A stretch of DNA of 64,000 bases from an uncultured Eubacteriales bacterium (GTDB taxonomy: Bacteria > Bacillota > Clostridia > Oscillospirales > Oscillospiraceae), in assembly GCA_900546615.1 (NCBI GenBank), contig URDJ01000006.1, positions 1-64,000 on the forward strand, given 5' to 3'. Under the pieces are notes generated by a model. That model was given only the letters and a program-made list of their open reading frames with translations, had not been told where the DNA came from and made no database searches. The position numbers and the translations under genes are program-made. Positions within the stretch are counted from its first letter, which is position 1. Each line of letters opens with the position of its first letter. This document shows, in pieces, positions 19,501 to 27,282 of this stretch.

Positions 19501-19603
19501 GATGCAGGAAAAGGGCGTTTCCAAGGTCATAGAGCTTGACCTTGAGGAGGCCGAGAAACACACTGAGGAGGCTGCGGAAGAATGGGATTCTTCGACAAGA
19601 TAA
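16556..19603 (+). CDS. smc: Chromosome segregation protein SMC (short-arm form)
   Basis: SMC dimers form the ATP-driven core of bacterial condensin. Visible parts: Walker A GPNGSGKSN (about 31-39), coiled-coil arm, hinge (about 431-575, from RGVHGTVAELV to SGGSMTGGS), returning arm, signature LSLLSGGETA (about 903-912) and Walker B VMDEIEAALDEAN. The protein has 1015 residues, whereas B. subtilis SMC has 1186. Head and hinge look complete, so both arms are shorter, each by roughly 75-105 residues. TTG 16556 is preferred over ATG 16550: GAGGT (16544-16548) is then properly spaced and the product begins with the canonical YLRALEIQGFKSF. The 3' end overlaps ftsY by 22 bases. No rnc gene precedes it. 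Confidence 0.94.
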   Translation: MYLRALEIQGFKSFPEKTRLTFEREITAIVGPNGSGKSNISDAILWVMGEQSSKTLRGGKMQDVIFGGTAKRGAMGFAQVSLIIDNSAGILGIDSEEVTITRRYYRSGESEYYINREQVRLRDVNELLMDTGLGRDGYSIIGQGRIAEIVNGKSAERREVLEEAAGISRYRYRKEEAERRLAKTDENLLRINDKIDELELQVGPLREQSEVAKRYLALRDELRVEEVSAWMDALDKLREQSQTIANDYETAKSGLDAARRELEALYSRSEALAERMRQKDVEAEQQRQRLSEAEAKVSQAEAEAAVLRNSIENSRQTAERMRGELSEQTERAASIAAQIDEHRARMDEIDARAKALEADAASARNVMDGRRMRIDNREREAAELNDALTKQIVELRSADSRIAMLSEMEKEYEGFAGAVKAVMREARRGTLRGVHGTVAELVRADERCTLAIETALGAAIQNVVVDTQDDGRRAIELLKRRDAGRATFLPLDVIRGGRLERVPSEDEGCLGLAVELVSFDARYTNIFENLLGRTLVAETLSDAVAISRRSGGRVRIVTLDGQLIHSGGSMTGGSAAKNAGILSRRAELERLQANRGKLAKRRDELAARSEESKRELASARYELDVATGELQNINNELASLKAERRTTENAAAQLELLRRGISGDSETRAKALADMEAGAESAKRELAERERKIAELREGAARIKEDIAASTRKKLEVEGERTKTDRAVQEKNNALLDMERTCARFEQKKISAEMEEKQLLDKLWDGYELSHSAAQAVRRPIESAAKSNRRIAEIKKEMSALGTPNLGAIDEYARVSERYEFLASQRDDVEKAKNELLGIISDITGEMRSIFTREFTAINESFRETFTELFGGGKAELTLEPGEDVLTCDIDIKVQPPGKALTTLSLLSGGETAFVAIALYFAIIKVRPTPFCVMDEIEAALDEANVIRFAEHMRQISGRTQFIVITHRRGTMEEADFLYGVTMQEKGVSKVIELDLEEAEKHTEEAAEEWDSSTR

Positions 19604-20478
19604 AGGCCGGGCTGGAAAAGACCCGGCGTCAGATGGGCGGCGTTTTCGCGGAGTTCACCGGCGAGAACGAGGAGTTTTACGACGAGCTTGAGGAGGCGCT
19701 CATCGTGGCCGACTCGGGCGCGGACACGGCTTTCAAGGCGGTCTCGGCACTCAGGGAAAAGGTGCGCGACGAGGGGCTTATCGGCAAGGCAGAGATCAGC
19801 GCCGCGCTCGTGGAGATACTCACGGAGCTGCTCAGCGTCGGCAGTTTCGAGCTAAAGCTGGGCACGAAGCCCTCCGTTATACTGATGGTGGGCGTGAACG
19901 GCGTGGGCAAGACCACGACCATCGGCAAGCTCGCGGCGAAGTACGTGTCCGAGGGCAAAAAGGTGCTGCTCGCGGCGGGGGATACCTTCCGCGCGGCGGC
20001 GGCGGAGCAGCTCACGGTCTGGGCCGAGCGCTCCGGGGCCGATATAGTAAAGCACGGCGAAGGCTCCGACCCCGGCGCCGTGGTCTTTGACGCCCTGACC
20101 GCCGCAAAGGCGCGGGGCGCGGACATCGTTATCATTGACACGGCCGGCAGGCTGCACAACAAGGCCAATCTCATGAACGAGCTGGCAAAGATACGCAGGA
20201 TAATTACCCGCGAGCTGCCCGAGGCGGACGTCGAGACCCTCGCAGTGCTCGACGCGGTGACGGGCCAGAACGGGCTTATCCAGATAAAGCAGTTCGCCGA
20301 GACCGCCCAGCTCACGGGTATAGTGCTCACGAAGCTCGACGGCACGGCGCGCGGAGGCATCGTCTTCGCAATAGCGAAGGAGATGGGCCTGCCCGTCAAA
20401 TTCATCGGCGTGGGCGAGGGAATGGACGACCTTATGCCCTTTGAGCCGAAATCCTTCTCGGAGGCGCTGCTGTCATGA
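19582..20478 (+). CDS. ftsY: Signal recognition particle receptor FtsY
   Basis: FtsY docks SRP-ribosome complexes at the membrane. The 298-residue protein is essentially an NG domain with almost no acidic A domain, as in other Firmicutes: [15 protein letters not shown] amphipathic start, G1 [15 protein letters not shown] (about 100-114), [23 protein letters not shown] and closing [12 protein letters not shown]. It starts inside the smc 3' end and overlaps rdgB by 4 bases (ATGA), so it belongs to a coupled operon smc-ftsY-rdgB-yhbY-nadD/yqeK. Confidence 0.96.
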   Translation: MGFFDKIKAGLEKTRRQMGGVFAEFTGENEEFYDELEEALIVADSGADTAFKAVSALREKVRDEGLIGKAEISAALVEILTELLSVGSFELKLGTKPSVILMVGVNGVGKTTTIGKLAAKYVSEGKKVLLAAGDTFRAAAAEQLTVWAERSGADIVKHGEGSDPGAVVFDALTAAKARGADIVIIDTAGRLHNKANLMNELAKIRRIITRELPEADVETLAVLDAVTGQNGLIQIKQFAETAQLTGIVLTKLDGTARGGIVFAIAKEMGLPVKFIGVGEGMDDLMPFEPKSFSEALLS

Positions 20479-21074
20479 AGCTGATACTTGCATCGAATAA
20501 CGCCGGCAAGGTCGTGGAGTTCCGCGAGATACTCGCCGGGACCGGCATAGAGGTCATCCCCCAGCGTGAGGCCGGCTGCGACTTCGAGGTGGACGAGACC
20601 GGCGATACCTTCGAGGAAAACGCCTTTCTCAAGGCCGAGGCCGCGATGAAGGCCACGGGCCTGCCCGCCGTCTCAGACGACTCGGGCCTCGAGGTGGATG
20701 CCCTCGGAGGCGAGCCAGGCGTACACAGCGCGAGATATACGGGCAACCATGAGGATTCCGACCTCGACAGGCGCAAATTCCTCATGAAGAAGCTCGAAGG
20801 AGTGGAACATCGGCAGGCAAGGTTCGTCTCAGCTATATGCTGTGTGTTCCCAAACGGGGACGTGCTGCGCGCCCGTGGTACCTGCGAGGGCAGGATAGCG
20901 ACCTATATGAAGGGTGAGAACGGCTTCGGCTACGACGCCATGTTTATATACGAGGGCGAGGAGCGCACCATGGCCGAGATGACGCACGAGGAAAAGAATG
21001 AGATATCGCACCGGGGCCGCGCGCTCAGGGAGTTCGCGAAGGTGCTGAAGGAGTATTGCGATGCTGACAAGTAA
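20475..21074 (+). CDS. rdgB: XTP/dITP diphosphatase (HAM1/RdgB family)
   Basis: The enzyme hydrolyses non-canonical purine triphosphates (XTP, ITP, dITP) to monophosphates, cleaning the nucleotide pool. The 199-residue protein begins with the substrate-loop motif LILASNNAGKVVEF, has SDDSGLEVDALGGEPGVHSA (about 69-88) with the catalytic acidic residues, then FGYDAMF and MTHEEKNEISHRGRAL. Start ATG overlaps the ftsY stop, and the stop overlaps the yhbY start by 14 bases. Confidence 0.95.
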   Translation: MKLILASNNAGKVVEFREILAGTGIEVIPQREAGCDFEVDETGDTFEENAFLKAEAAMKATGLPAVSDDSGLEVDALGGEPGVHSARYTGNHEDSDLDRRKFLMKKLEGVEHRQARFVSAICCVFPNGDVLRARGTCEGRIATYMKGENGFGYDAMFIYEGEERTMAEMTHEEKNEISHRGRALREFAKVLKEYCDADK

Positions 21075-21369
21075 GCAGAGGGCCTATTTGCGCGGGCTGG
21101 CCGCGAAGGAAGACACCATCCTCCAGATAGGCAAGGACGGGATAACAGAGAATACGACGGCGGCGCTCTCGGACGCGTTGCGCGCGCGAGAGCTGGTGAA
21201 GGGCCGGGTGCTGGAAAGCTCGATGCTCACGGCGAAGGAGGCCATAGAGGTGCTCTCGGAGCGTTGCCGGGCGGAACAGGTGCAGGTCATAGGCAGCAAG
21301 TTCGTGCTCTACAAGCGCAACGAGACCGACCCGAAGATTGAGCTGCCGAAGGCGCAGAAGAAGAAATGA
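21061..21369 (+). CDS. yhbY: YhbY-family (CRM domain) RNA-binding protein
   Basis: A small (102-residue) CRM-domain protein, known in E. coli to associate with pre-50S particles. The features are LTSKQRAYLRGLA at the start, the conserved loop QIGKDGITENT (GxxG region), and ERCRAEQVQVIGSKFVLYKR at the end, with a basic C-terminal tail. It overlaps rdgB upstream and nadD/yqeK downstream by a few bases, consistent with a coupled operon that links nucleotide housekeeping and ribosome biogenesis. Confidence 0.9.
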   Translation: MLTSKQRAYLRGLAAKEDTILQIGKDGITENTTAALSDALRARELVKGRVLESSMLTAKEAIEVLSERCRAEQVQVIGSKFVLYKRNETDPKIELPKAQKKK

Positions 21370-22532
21370 GGATCGCGGTCTACGGCGGCAGCTTCAACCC
21401 GCCGCATCCGGCGCATGTCAGGGCCGCGCATCTTGCGTATGAGGCGCTGGAGCCGGACAAAATGCTCATCATCCCCGCTGCCGACCCGCCGCACAAGCAG
21501 CTCGCGGAGGGCAGCCCAACTCCGCAGGAGCGTTTTGAGCTGACGAGGCTGGCCTTCCGGGATTTTCCCGAGGCCGAGGTCTCTGACATGGAGATAAGCC
21601 GCGGCGGCGCGAGCTATACAGCGGATACCCTCACGGAGCTTGCCGCGCGATATCCGGGCGCGGAGCTGTACTTCGTCGTCGGCACGGACATGCTCACGAG
21701 CTTTGAGCGCTGGCACAACTTTCAGGACATACTCGCGCTATCGGCGCTCTGTGTGCTGCCGCGCGGGGAGGGCGACATGCCGGTAATTGAGCGATTTTCG
21801 CGCCGTTTCGAGGAACTCTACTGCGCCAGGGTGCGCGTCATAGATGCAGCACCTCTGCCAATGTCCTCATCGGAGATTCGCAAATTGCTGGTATCCCGGC
21901 GCGGCGCGGACGTGCTCGACGGCGAGGTCTACGCGCGGATAATAAGGCTGCGCGACTACGCCGCGAAGCCCCAGCTGGACTGGCTCAGAGAGCGTGCCTA
22001 CGCGTATCTGAAGCCGAAGCGTATCCCGCACGTCGCAGGCTGCGAGCAGGAGGCGGCACAGCTCGCCCGCCGCTGGGGCGAGGACCCCGGCGACGCCGCC
22101 GAAGCGGGCATACTCCACGATATCACGAAGAAGCTGACCATGGAAGAACAGTTGATATTGGCGGAGAAATATGGTATAGTGTTCGATAAATTTGAGCGTG
22201 AGAACATAAAGCTCACGCACGCCATCACCGGCGCCGAGCTTTCCAGAGAGCTTTTCGGCGTGCCGGACAGGATATACAGCGCCATCCGCTGGCACACGAC
22301 GGGCCGCGCGGACATGACGCTGCTGGAAAAGATAATCTACATTGCCGACTATATAGAGCCGACGCGCGACTTCGAGGGCGTGGACGAGCTCAGGCGGCTG
22401 GCCTATGAGGACATTGACTCGGCCATGGCACTGGGACTCAAAATGAGCCTGGAGGAGCTGCGGCAGAGCGGCATAGAGCCACACGGCGCCACCGTAAGCG
22501 CCCTTGAGTGGTACGGAAAGGACAAGGTGTAA
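21366..22532 (+). CDS. nadD: Fused NadD (nicotinate-nucleotide adenylyltransferase) and YqeK (HD phosphohydrolase)
   Basis: Residues 1 to about 195 are NadD, which makes deamido-NAD from nicotinate mononucleotide and ATP: GGSFNPPHPAH is the nucleotidyltransferase HxGH-type motif (with Ala for Gly) and MSSSEIRKLL the second signature. Residues from about 205 to 388 are YqeK, an HD-domain hydrolase of symmetrical diadenosine tetraphosphate: IPHVAGCEQEAAQLA, GILHDITKKL with the HD pair, and IADYIEPTRDFEGVDELR. In B. subtilis these are separate adjacent genes; here no stop or start separates them. The stop overlaps the next start in TAATG. Confidence 0.93.
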   Translation: MRIAVYGGSFNPPHPAHVRAAHLAYEALEPDKMLIIPAADPPHKQLAEGSPTPQERFELTRLAFRDFPEAEVSDMEISRGGASYTADTLTELAARYPGAELYFVVGTDMLTSFERWHNFQDILALSALCVLPRGEGDMPVIERFSRRFEELYCARVRVIDAAPLPMSSSEIRKLLVSRRGADVLDGEVYARIIRLRDYAAKPQLDWLRERAYAYLKPKRIPHVAGCEQEAAQLARRWGEDPGDAAEAGILHDITKKLTMEEQLILAEKYGIVFDKFERENIKLTHAITGAELSRELFGVPDRIYSAIRWHTTGRADMTLLEKIIYIADYIEPTRDFEGVDELRRLAYEDIDSAMALGLKMSLEELRQSGIEPHGATVSALEWYGKDKV

Positions 22533-23896
22533 TGCATCTCTACGGCGGAAGCGGAAAGCATTCGAAGAAGAAGCCTGAAAAGGATAAGCGCCGCGAGGAA
22601 TACGGGTACGAGTACGAGAACGAGTATGAAAACGAGTACGAGTACGAGGACGAATATGAGGATTACGAGCCGAAGCCGCGGCCGAGGCACCAGACGTCCA
22701 AAAGCCGGGGCCGGGATATAAAGAGCACGAACCACACGGTATACAGCGGCAACGGCTACGACTATGAGGACGAGGTGCACTTCGCCTCGGATGACTATGT
22801 TTCGAGAGAGGAACTCAGAAGCCGCAAGCACCGCGGCCGGGGCGCGCTGGTGTTTTTGGGCGTGCTGCTGATTTTGGTCATCGGCGGCTTTGCGGCCTTC
22901 AAGATCTGGGCCAAGCCCGCGGCTGTGAGCGATGGCGGGCTCAACACCTACGACGACGCGAACAACGGCGACGGCAGCGGCGGGATAGAGGGCGTGGCTC
23001 CCGATCAGGCGGACAGCAAGCGGCGCGACGGGGTCTGGACCTTCCTCGTGAGCGGGCTGGACAGAGAGGGCCTGCACACGGATACCAACATCGTCGGCAT
23101 GTTCGATACCGCGGCGGGCGAGCTGAACCTCGTGAACCTGCCCCGCGACCTGCTCATAAACATCGACTACACCTACAAAAAAATGAACATCCCCTATCCC
23201 GCCAGCATCAACAGCGGCGGGGACGGGGTCTCGGCGCTGCTGGACGCGGTGAAGGACATCCTCGGCTACGAGGTGGACTGCTATGCTATCATTGATATAC
23301 AGGCCACGGCGGATATAGTTGACGCTATCGGCGGAGTCTATTACGATATACCATATGACATGGACTGGGATGCGCCGGACCAGAACCCTCCCGTCAGCAT
23401 CCATATTAAGCAGGGCTACCAGCTGCTGGACGGGGACGACTTTGTGAACGCCATGCGTTTCCGTATGTCGAACGACGGTTCGCACACCTATTTAGGCGGC
23501 GATATCGAGAGGATACAGTTCCAGCAGAGCCTGCTCATGGCGCTGGCAAGGCAGACGCTGTCGCTGGAGAATATACCGAACCTGACGAAGATATTCGATA
23601 TCTACGAAAAGCGCGTGGACACCAACGTCAGCCTGGGCAACCTGGCCTATTTCGCGCAGGAGTTCATGAAGATAGACGCTGAGAATATTACGTTCCACAC
23701 TATCCCCGGCAGGGGCGACGGCTATGTCTTTAATCTGAGCTACTACCTTGCGGATATTGACGAGTGGCTGGTCATGCTCAACGAGTATCTGAACCCGTTC
23801 GATACTGAGATAACGAGGGACAATATAAACATGATCTCCTACGACATGGACACCGGCGAATGGGACATGACCCAGGGCTACATCGCCGGCCAGTGA
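22532..23896 (+). CDS. LytR-CpsA-Psr (LCP) family protein with Glu/Tyr-rich cytoplasmic tail
   Basis: LCP enzymes transfer undecaprenyl-linked glycopolymers onto peptidoglycan. The 454-residue protein has a cytoplasmic tail of about 105 residues, one membrane helix (about 107-126), a linker and the LCP domain (about 165-420). Domain motifs include LVSGLDREGLHTDTNIVGM, NLPRDLLINI and MRFRMSNDG then GGDIERIQFQQSLL, covering the usual Asp and Arg pyrophosphate-binding residues. The tail contains a run of about 24 residues made almost only of Glu, Tyr, Asn and Asp (codons at about 22601-22674). ATG 22532 overlaps the previous stop and gives HLYGGSGKHSKKK; an upstream in-frame start at 22508 lies within nadD/yqeK and is not preferred. 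Confidence 0.9.
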   Translation: MHLYGGSGKHSKKKPEKDKRREEYGYEYENEYENEYEYEDEYEDYEPKPRPRHQTSKSRGRDIKSTNHTVYSGNGYDYEDEVHFASDDYVSREELRSRKHRGRGALVFLGVLLILVIGGFAAFKIWAKPAAVSDGGLNTYDDANNGDGSGGIEGVAPDQADSKRRDGVWTFLVSGLDREGLHTDTNIVGMFDTAAGELNLVNLPRDLLINIDYTYKKMNIPYPASINSGGDGVSALLDAVKDILGYEVDCYAIIDIQATADIVDAIGGVYYDIPYDMDWDAPDQNPPVSIHIKQGYQLLDGDDFVNAMRFRMSNDGSHTYLGGDIERIQFQQSLLMALARQTLSLENIPNLTKIFDIYEKRVDTNVSLGNLAYFAQEFMKIDAENITFHTIPGRGDGYVFNLSYYLADIDEWLVMLNEYLNPFDTEITRDNINMISYDMDTGEWDMTQGYIAGQ

Positions 23897-23924
23897 GCGC
23901 AGAGGGGAAGAAGGGGAGATATCA

Positions 23925-24290
23925 ATGCTGACACCTAAAGAGATAGCCGAAACAGCGGTGCGGACGCTGGATTCCAAGATGGCGAAGGACATAAAGCTCC
24001 TGCGCACGACGGAGCTGACCGTGCTGGCGGACTATTTCGTCATATGCACGGCGATCAGCTCCACGCATGTCAAGACCCTGACCGACGAGGTGGACAAAGC
24101 GCTCTCGGAGCTGGGAGAGCCGCCCCTGAGACGCGAGGGATATCGCGGCGGCGGCTGGATACTGCTGGACTTCGGCTGTGTCATCGTGCACATCTTCCAG
24201 CAGGACATGCGCGAGTTCTACAATCTCGAGCACCTGTGGAGCGATGCGGAGGAGATAAGCCTCTCTGCCCTCTCCGGCCCTACGGTCTGA
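23925..24290 (+). CDS. rsfS: Ribosome silencing factor RsfS
   Basis: RsfS binds ribosomal protein uL14 and blocks subunit joining under starvation. The 121-residue protein has the family motifs VLADYFVICTAISSTHVKTL (about 30-49), GGGWILLDFGCVIVHIFQ (about 85-102) and REFYNLEHLWSDAE. AGGGGAG precedes the ATG. It follows the LCP gene by 28 bases. The nadD-yqeK-rsfS order is a conserved Firmicutes neighbourhood; here the LCP gene is inserted within it. Confidence 0.95.
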   Translation: MLTPKEIAETAVRTLDSKMAKDIKLLRTTELTVLADYFVICTAISSTHVKTLTDEVDKALSELGEPPLRREGYRGGGWILLDFGCVIVHIFQQDMREFYNLEHLWSDAEEISLSALSGPTV

Positions 24291-24352
24291 GCCTTGCGCT
24301 CGGGTCAAAGGGGCCTGCGGTTTTGTAATTATTAAAAAGGGGAGAGCAGGAA

Positions 24353-26899
24353 ATGGCTTACGAATTTTCGAGGATAGAGAAAAAATGGCAGAACTACTGG
24401 CTTGAGAACAAGACGTATAGAGCCGTCACCGGTGACAGCACGAGGAAGAAATTCTATCCGCTCATAGAGTTCCCGTATCCCTCGGGCGACGGGCTGCACG
24501 TCGGCCACCCGAGGCCGTATACCGCGATGGACATCGTCGCGCGCAAGCGCCGCATGCAGGGCGAGAACGTGCTGTTCCCGATAGGCTTCGACGCTTTCGG
24601 CCTGCCGACGGAGAACTACGCCATCAAGAATCACATCCACCCGAGAGAGGTCACGAAGCGGAATATAGAGCGCTTCTCCAAGCAGCTGCAGATGCTGGGC
24701 TACAGCTTTGACTGGGACCGCATGGTCGATACCACCGACCCGAATTACTACAAGTGGACGCAGTGGATATTCCTGCAGATGTACAAGCACGGCCTGGCGT
24801 ATAAGGCGTCCATGCCCGTGAACTGGTGCACGAGCTGCAAGTGCGTGCTGGCCAACGAGGAGGTCGTCGAGGGCGTGTGCGAGCGCTGCGGCAGCCCTGT
24901 CATCCGCAAGGAAAAGAGCCAGTGGATGCTCCGCATCACCGCCTATGCCCAGAGACTCATAGACGACCTGGACGACGTGGATTATATAGAGCGCGTCAAG
25001 ATACAGCAGCGCAACTGGATAGGCCGTTCCACGGGTGCCGAGGTCGATTTCAAGGCCACGACCGGCGATATCATCAAGGTGTTCACCACCCGCTGCGATA
25101 CGCTGTTCGGCGCGACGTACATGGTCCTCTCGCCGGAGCACGCGCTGGTGAGGGCGTGGCTCGAGAGCGGAGCCATCACCAACCCGGACGAGGTCAGAAA
25201 GTATCAGGCCGAGGCCGCCGCGAAGTCCGACCTCGAGCGCACGGAGCTGAACAAGGACAAGACCGGCGTGCGCACGCTGGGCGTCGACGCCGTGAACCCC
25301 GTGACAGGGGAGACCATACCCATCTTCATCTCGGACTACGTCCTCGCAAGCTACGGCACGGGCGCCATCATGGCCGTTCCGGGCCACGACCAGCGCGACT
25401 GGGAGTTCGCGAAGGAGTTCGACCTGCCGATCATTGAGGTCGTCAAGGGCGGCGACGTGACGAAGGAGGCGTGGATATCCAAGGACGAGAGCGCCATAAT
25501 GGTGAATTCCGGGTTCCTGGACGGTCTGAGCGTCAAGGACGCCATCCCGACCATGACGAAGTGGCTGGAGGAGAAGGGCCTTGGCCGCAGCAAGGTCAAC
25601 TACAAGCTGCGCGACTGGGTGTTCTCGCGCCAGAGGTACTGGGGAGAGCCCATCCCGCTGGTGTACTGCGAGAAATGCGGCTGGCAGCCGATAGACGAGA
25701 GCGAGCTGCCTCTGCTCCTGCCGGATGTGGACAGCTACGAGCCTACGGACAATGGCGAGAGCCCGCTGTCCAAGATGACTGAGTGGGTCAACACCACCTG
25801 CCCGTGCTGCGGAGGGCCCGCCCAGCGCGAGACCGACACCATGCCGCAGTGGGCCGGCTCCTGCTGGTACTTCCTGCGCTATATAGACCCGGACAACGAC
25901 AAGGCCTTTGCGGGCGAGGAGGCTCTGGACTACTGGAGCCCCGTAGACTGGTATAACGGCGGTATGGAGCACACGACGCTGCACCTGCTGTACAGCCGTT
26001 TCTGGCACAAGTTCCTGTATGACATCGGAGTGGTGCCGACGAAGGAGCCGTATGCCAAGCGCACGAGCCACGGCATGATACTGGGCCTGAACCCGCACAA
26101 CTACTCGAACCTGTCCGACGAGGAGCGCTCCAGGCTGCTGGCCGAGCACGGCAGCGAGGCGGCTGTGCGCGAGTATCTTGTGCACAAGTACGGAGAGATG
26201 GCCGACCACCCGATCGTCAAGATGAGCAAGAGCCTCGGGAACGTAGTCAACCCGGACAGCGTCGTGAAGGAGTACGGCGCGGACACGCTGAGGCTGTATA
26301 TCATGTTCTTGGGCGACTTTGAGAAGGCAGCGCCGTGGAACCCGAGCGCGGTCAAGGGCTGCAAGCGCTTCCTGGACCGCATCTGGGCGATGGCGGAAAA
26401 ACGCATAGAGGGCGACGAGAGCTACTCTGCCGCCAATGAGAAGGCCATGCACCGCTGTATCAAGAAGGTCAGCGAGGATATCGAGAGCATGAAGTTCAAC
26501 ACGGCCATCGCCGCGATGATGACGCTGGTGAACCAGTTTGCCGAGCACGCGCCGAGCAGGGGGGACATAAAGACCTTCCTCGCGCTGCTGAGTCCTTTCG
26601 CGCCGCACATGGCCGAGGAGCTGTGGGAGATACAGGGCTTCGAGGGCATAGCCAGCATGAGCGCGTGGCCGGAGTACGATGAGGCGAAGACGCTGGACGA
26701 CGAGAAGGAGATCGCGGTGCAGGTTAACGGCAAGCTGAGGGGCACGGTAGTGGTCCCGGCGGGCTGTGAGGACGCCGTGGCCGTTGAGACGGCACTGGCT
26801 GACCAGAGGGTGAAAAAGTTCACCGACGGCTGCGCCATAGTTAAAACGATAGTAGTGAGGGACAAGCTGGTAAATATTATCGTTAAGCCCTCCAAATGA
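24353..26899 (+). CDS. leuS: Leucyl-tRNA synthetase
   Basis: The class I enzyme charges tRNA-Leu and edits mischarged products in its CP1 domain. The 848-residue protein has the HIGH-type motif HVGH (49-52), [14 protein letters not shown] and CERCGSP zinc-ligand pairs, the CP1 editing region with [19 protein letters not shown], a second CPCCGG cluster, and KMSKS at 623-627. AGGGGAGAG precedes the ATG. Only 62 bases separate it from rsfS, too short for a T-box leader, so no tRNA-sensing riboswitch is present here. Confidence 0.97.
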   Translation: MAYEFSRIEKKWQNYWLENKTYRAVTGDSTRKKFYPLIEFPYPSGDGLHVGHPRPYTAMDIVARKRRMQGENVLFPIGFDAFGLPTENYAIKNHIHPREVTKRNIERFSKQLQMLGYSFDWDRMVDTTDPNYYKWTQWIFLQMYKHGLAYKASMPVNWCTSCKCVLANEEVVEGVCERCGSPVIRKEKSQWMLRITAYAQRLIDDLDDVDYIERVKIQQRNWIGRSTGAEVDFKATTGDIIKVFTTRCDTLFGATYMVLSPEHALVRAWLESGAITNPDEVRKYQAEAAAKSDLERTELNKDKTGVRTLGVDAVNPVTGETIPIFISDYVLASYGTGAIMAVPGHDQRDWEFAKEFDLPIIEVVKGGDVTKEAWISKDESAIMVNSGFLDGLSVKDAIPTMTKWLEEKGLGRSKVNYKLRDWVFSRQRYWGEPIPLVYCEKCGWQPIDESELPLLLPDVDSYEPTDNGESPLSKMTEWVNTTCPCCGGPAQRETDTMPQWAGSCWYFLRYIDPDNDKAFAGEEALDYWSPVDWYNGGMEHTTLHLLYSRFWHKFLYDIGVVPTKEPYAKRTSHGMILGLNPHNYSNLSDEERSRLLAEHGSEAAVREYLVHKYGEMADHPIVKMSKSLGNVVNPDSVVKEYGADTLRLYIMFLGDFEKAAPWNPSAVKGCKRFLDRIWAMAEKRIEGDESYSAANEKAMHRCIKKVSEDIESMKFNTAIAAMMTLVNQFAEHAPSRGDIKTFLALLSPFAPHMAEELWEIQGFEGIASMSAWPEYDEAKTLDDEKEIAVQVNGKLRGTVVVPAGCEDAVAVETALADQRVKKFTDGCAIVKTIVVRDKLVNIIVKPSK

Positions 26900-26906
26900 G
26901 TTTTGC

Positions 26907-26935
26907 TTGACATCGGCGCTCGAAATCATTATAAT
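26907..26935 (+). promoter_or_regulatory. Consensus vegetative promoter of rpsU
   Basis: TTGACA (26907-26912) and TATAAT (26930-26935) are exactly consensus and separated by 17 bases. They lie just after leuS and 63 bases before the rpsU start. Confidence 0.9.
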
Positions 26936-26998
26936 GCTAATGCTAACGGGTTAATCGCCCTTACAGCGCCGAAAGGTGTTTTGGAGGGAGGGAATAGA

Positions 26999-27184
26999 AT
27001 GTCTGAGATCTACGTGAAGGAAAACGAGTCGCTGGATAACGCACTCAAGCGTTTCAAGCGCAGCTGCGCCAAAGCCGGCGTCCTGGCCGACCTGAGGAAG
27101 AAGGAGTACTACCAGAGCCCCAGCGTAAAGCGCCGCAAGAAGTCCGAAGCCGCCCGCAAGAACAAGAATAAGCGGTATTATTGA
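26999..27184 (+). CDS. rpsU: 30S ribosomal protein S21
   Basis: The 61-residue protein matches S21: [20 protein letters not shown] at the start, then [20 protein letters not shown] and a lysine/arginine-rich tail ending in KNKRYY. S21 helps 16S rRNA pair with mRNA during initiation. ATG 26999 follows a very strong GGAGGGAGG site; the frame is open further upstream but only through promoter DNA. It has its own consensus promoter and terminator, so it is a single-gene, high-expression unit. Confidence 0.96.
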   Translation: MSEIYVKENESLDNALKRFKRSCAKAGVLADLRKKEYYQSPSVKRRKKSEAARKNKNKRYY

Positions 27185-27186
27185 TG

Positions 27187-27220
27187 AAAAAAGCTCCGTC
27201 CTCGTGAGACGGAGCTTTTT
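27187..27220 (+). terminator. Intrinsic terminator of rpsU
   Basis: GCTCCGTC and GACGGAGC form a stem extended by A6/T5 flanks (27187-27200, 27208-27220) with a 7-base loop, starting 2 bases after the rpsU stop. Confidence 0.92.
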
Positions 27221-27282
27221 ATTTATGCAGCTGAGCAAAGGCTCCTCTGAACCGGGGGAGCCTTTGGCGCGGGCTGGCTGAG

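Noticed and set aside
22601..22674. Short near-repeats as a CRISPR array
   Set aside because: There are no spacers and the repeats are in frame, coding for Glu/Tyr.
24291..24352. T-box leader upstream of leuS
   Set aside because: The gap is 62 bases, too short for the stem I, specifier and terminator elements.
24332..26929. Very long open frame antisense to leuS on the minus strand
   Set aside because: GC-rich third positions suppress stop codons on the opposite strand; the translation is low-complexity Arg/His/Leu/Val with no family motif, while leuS is certain.
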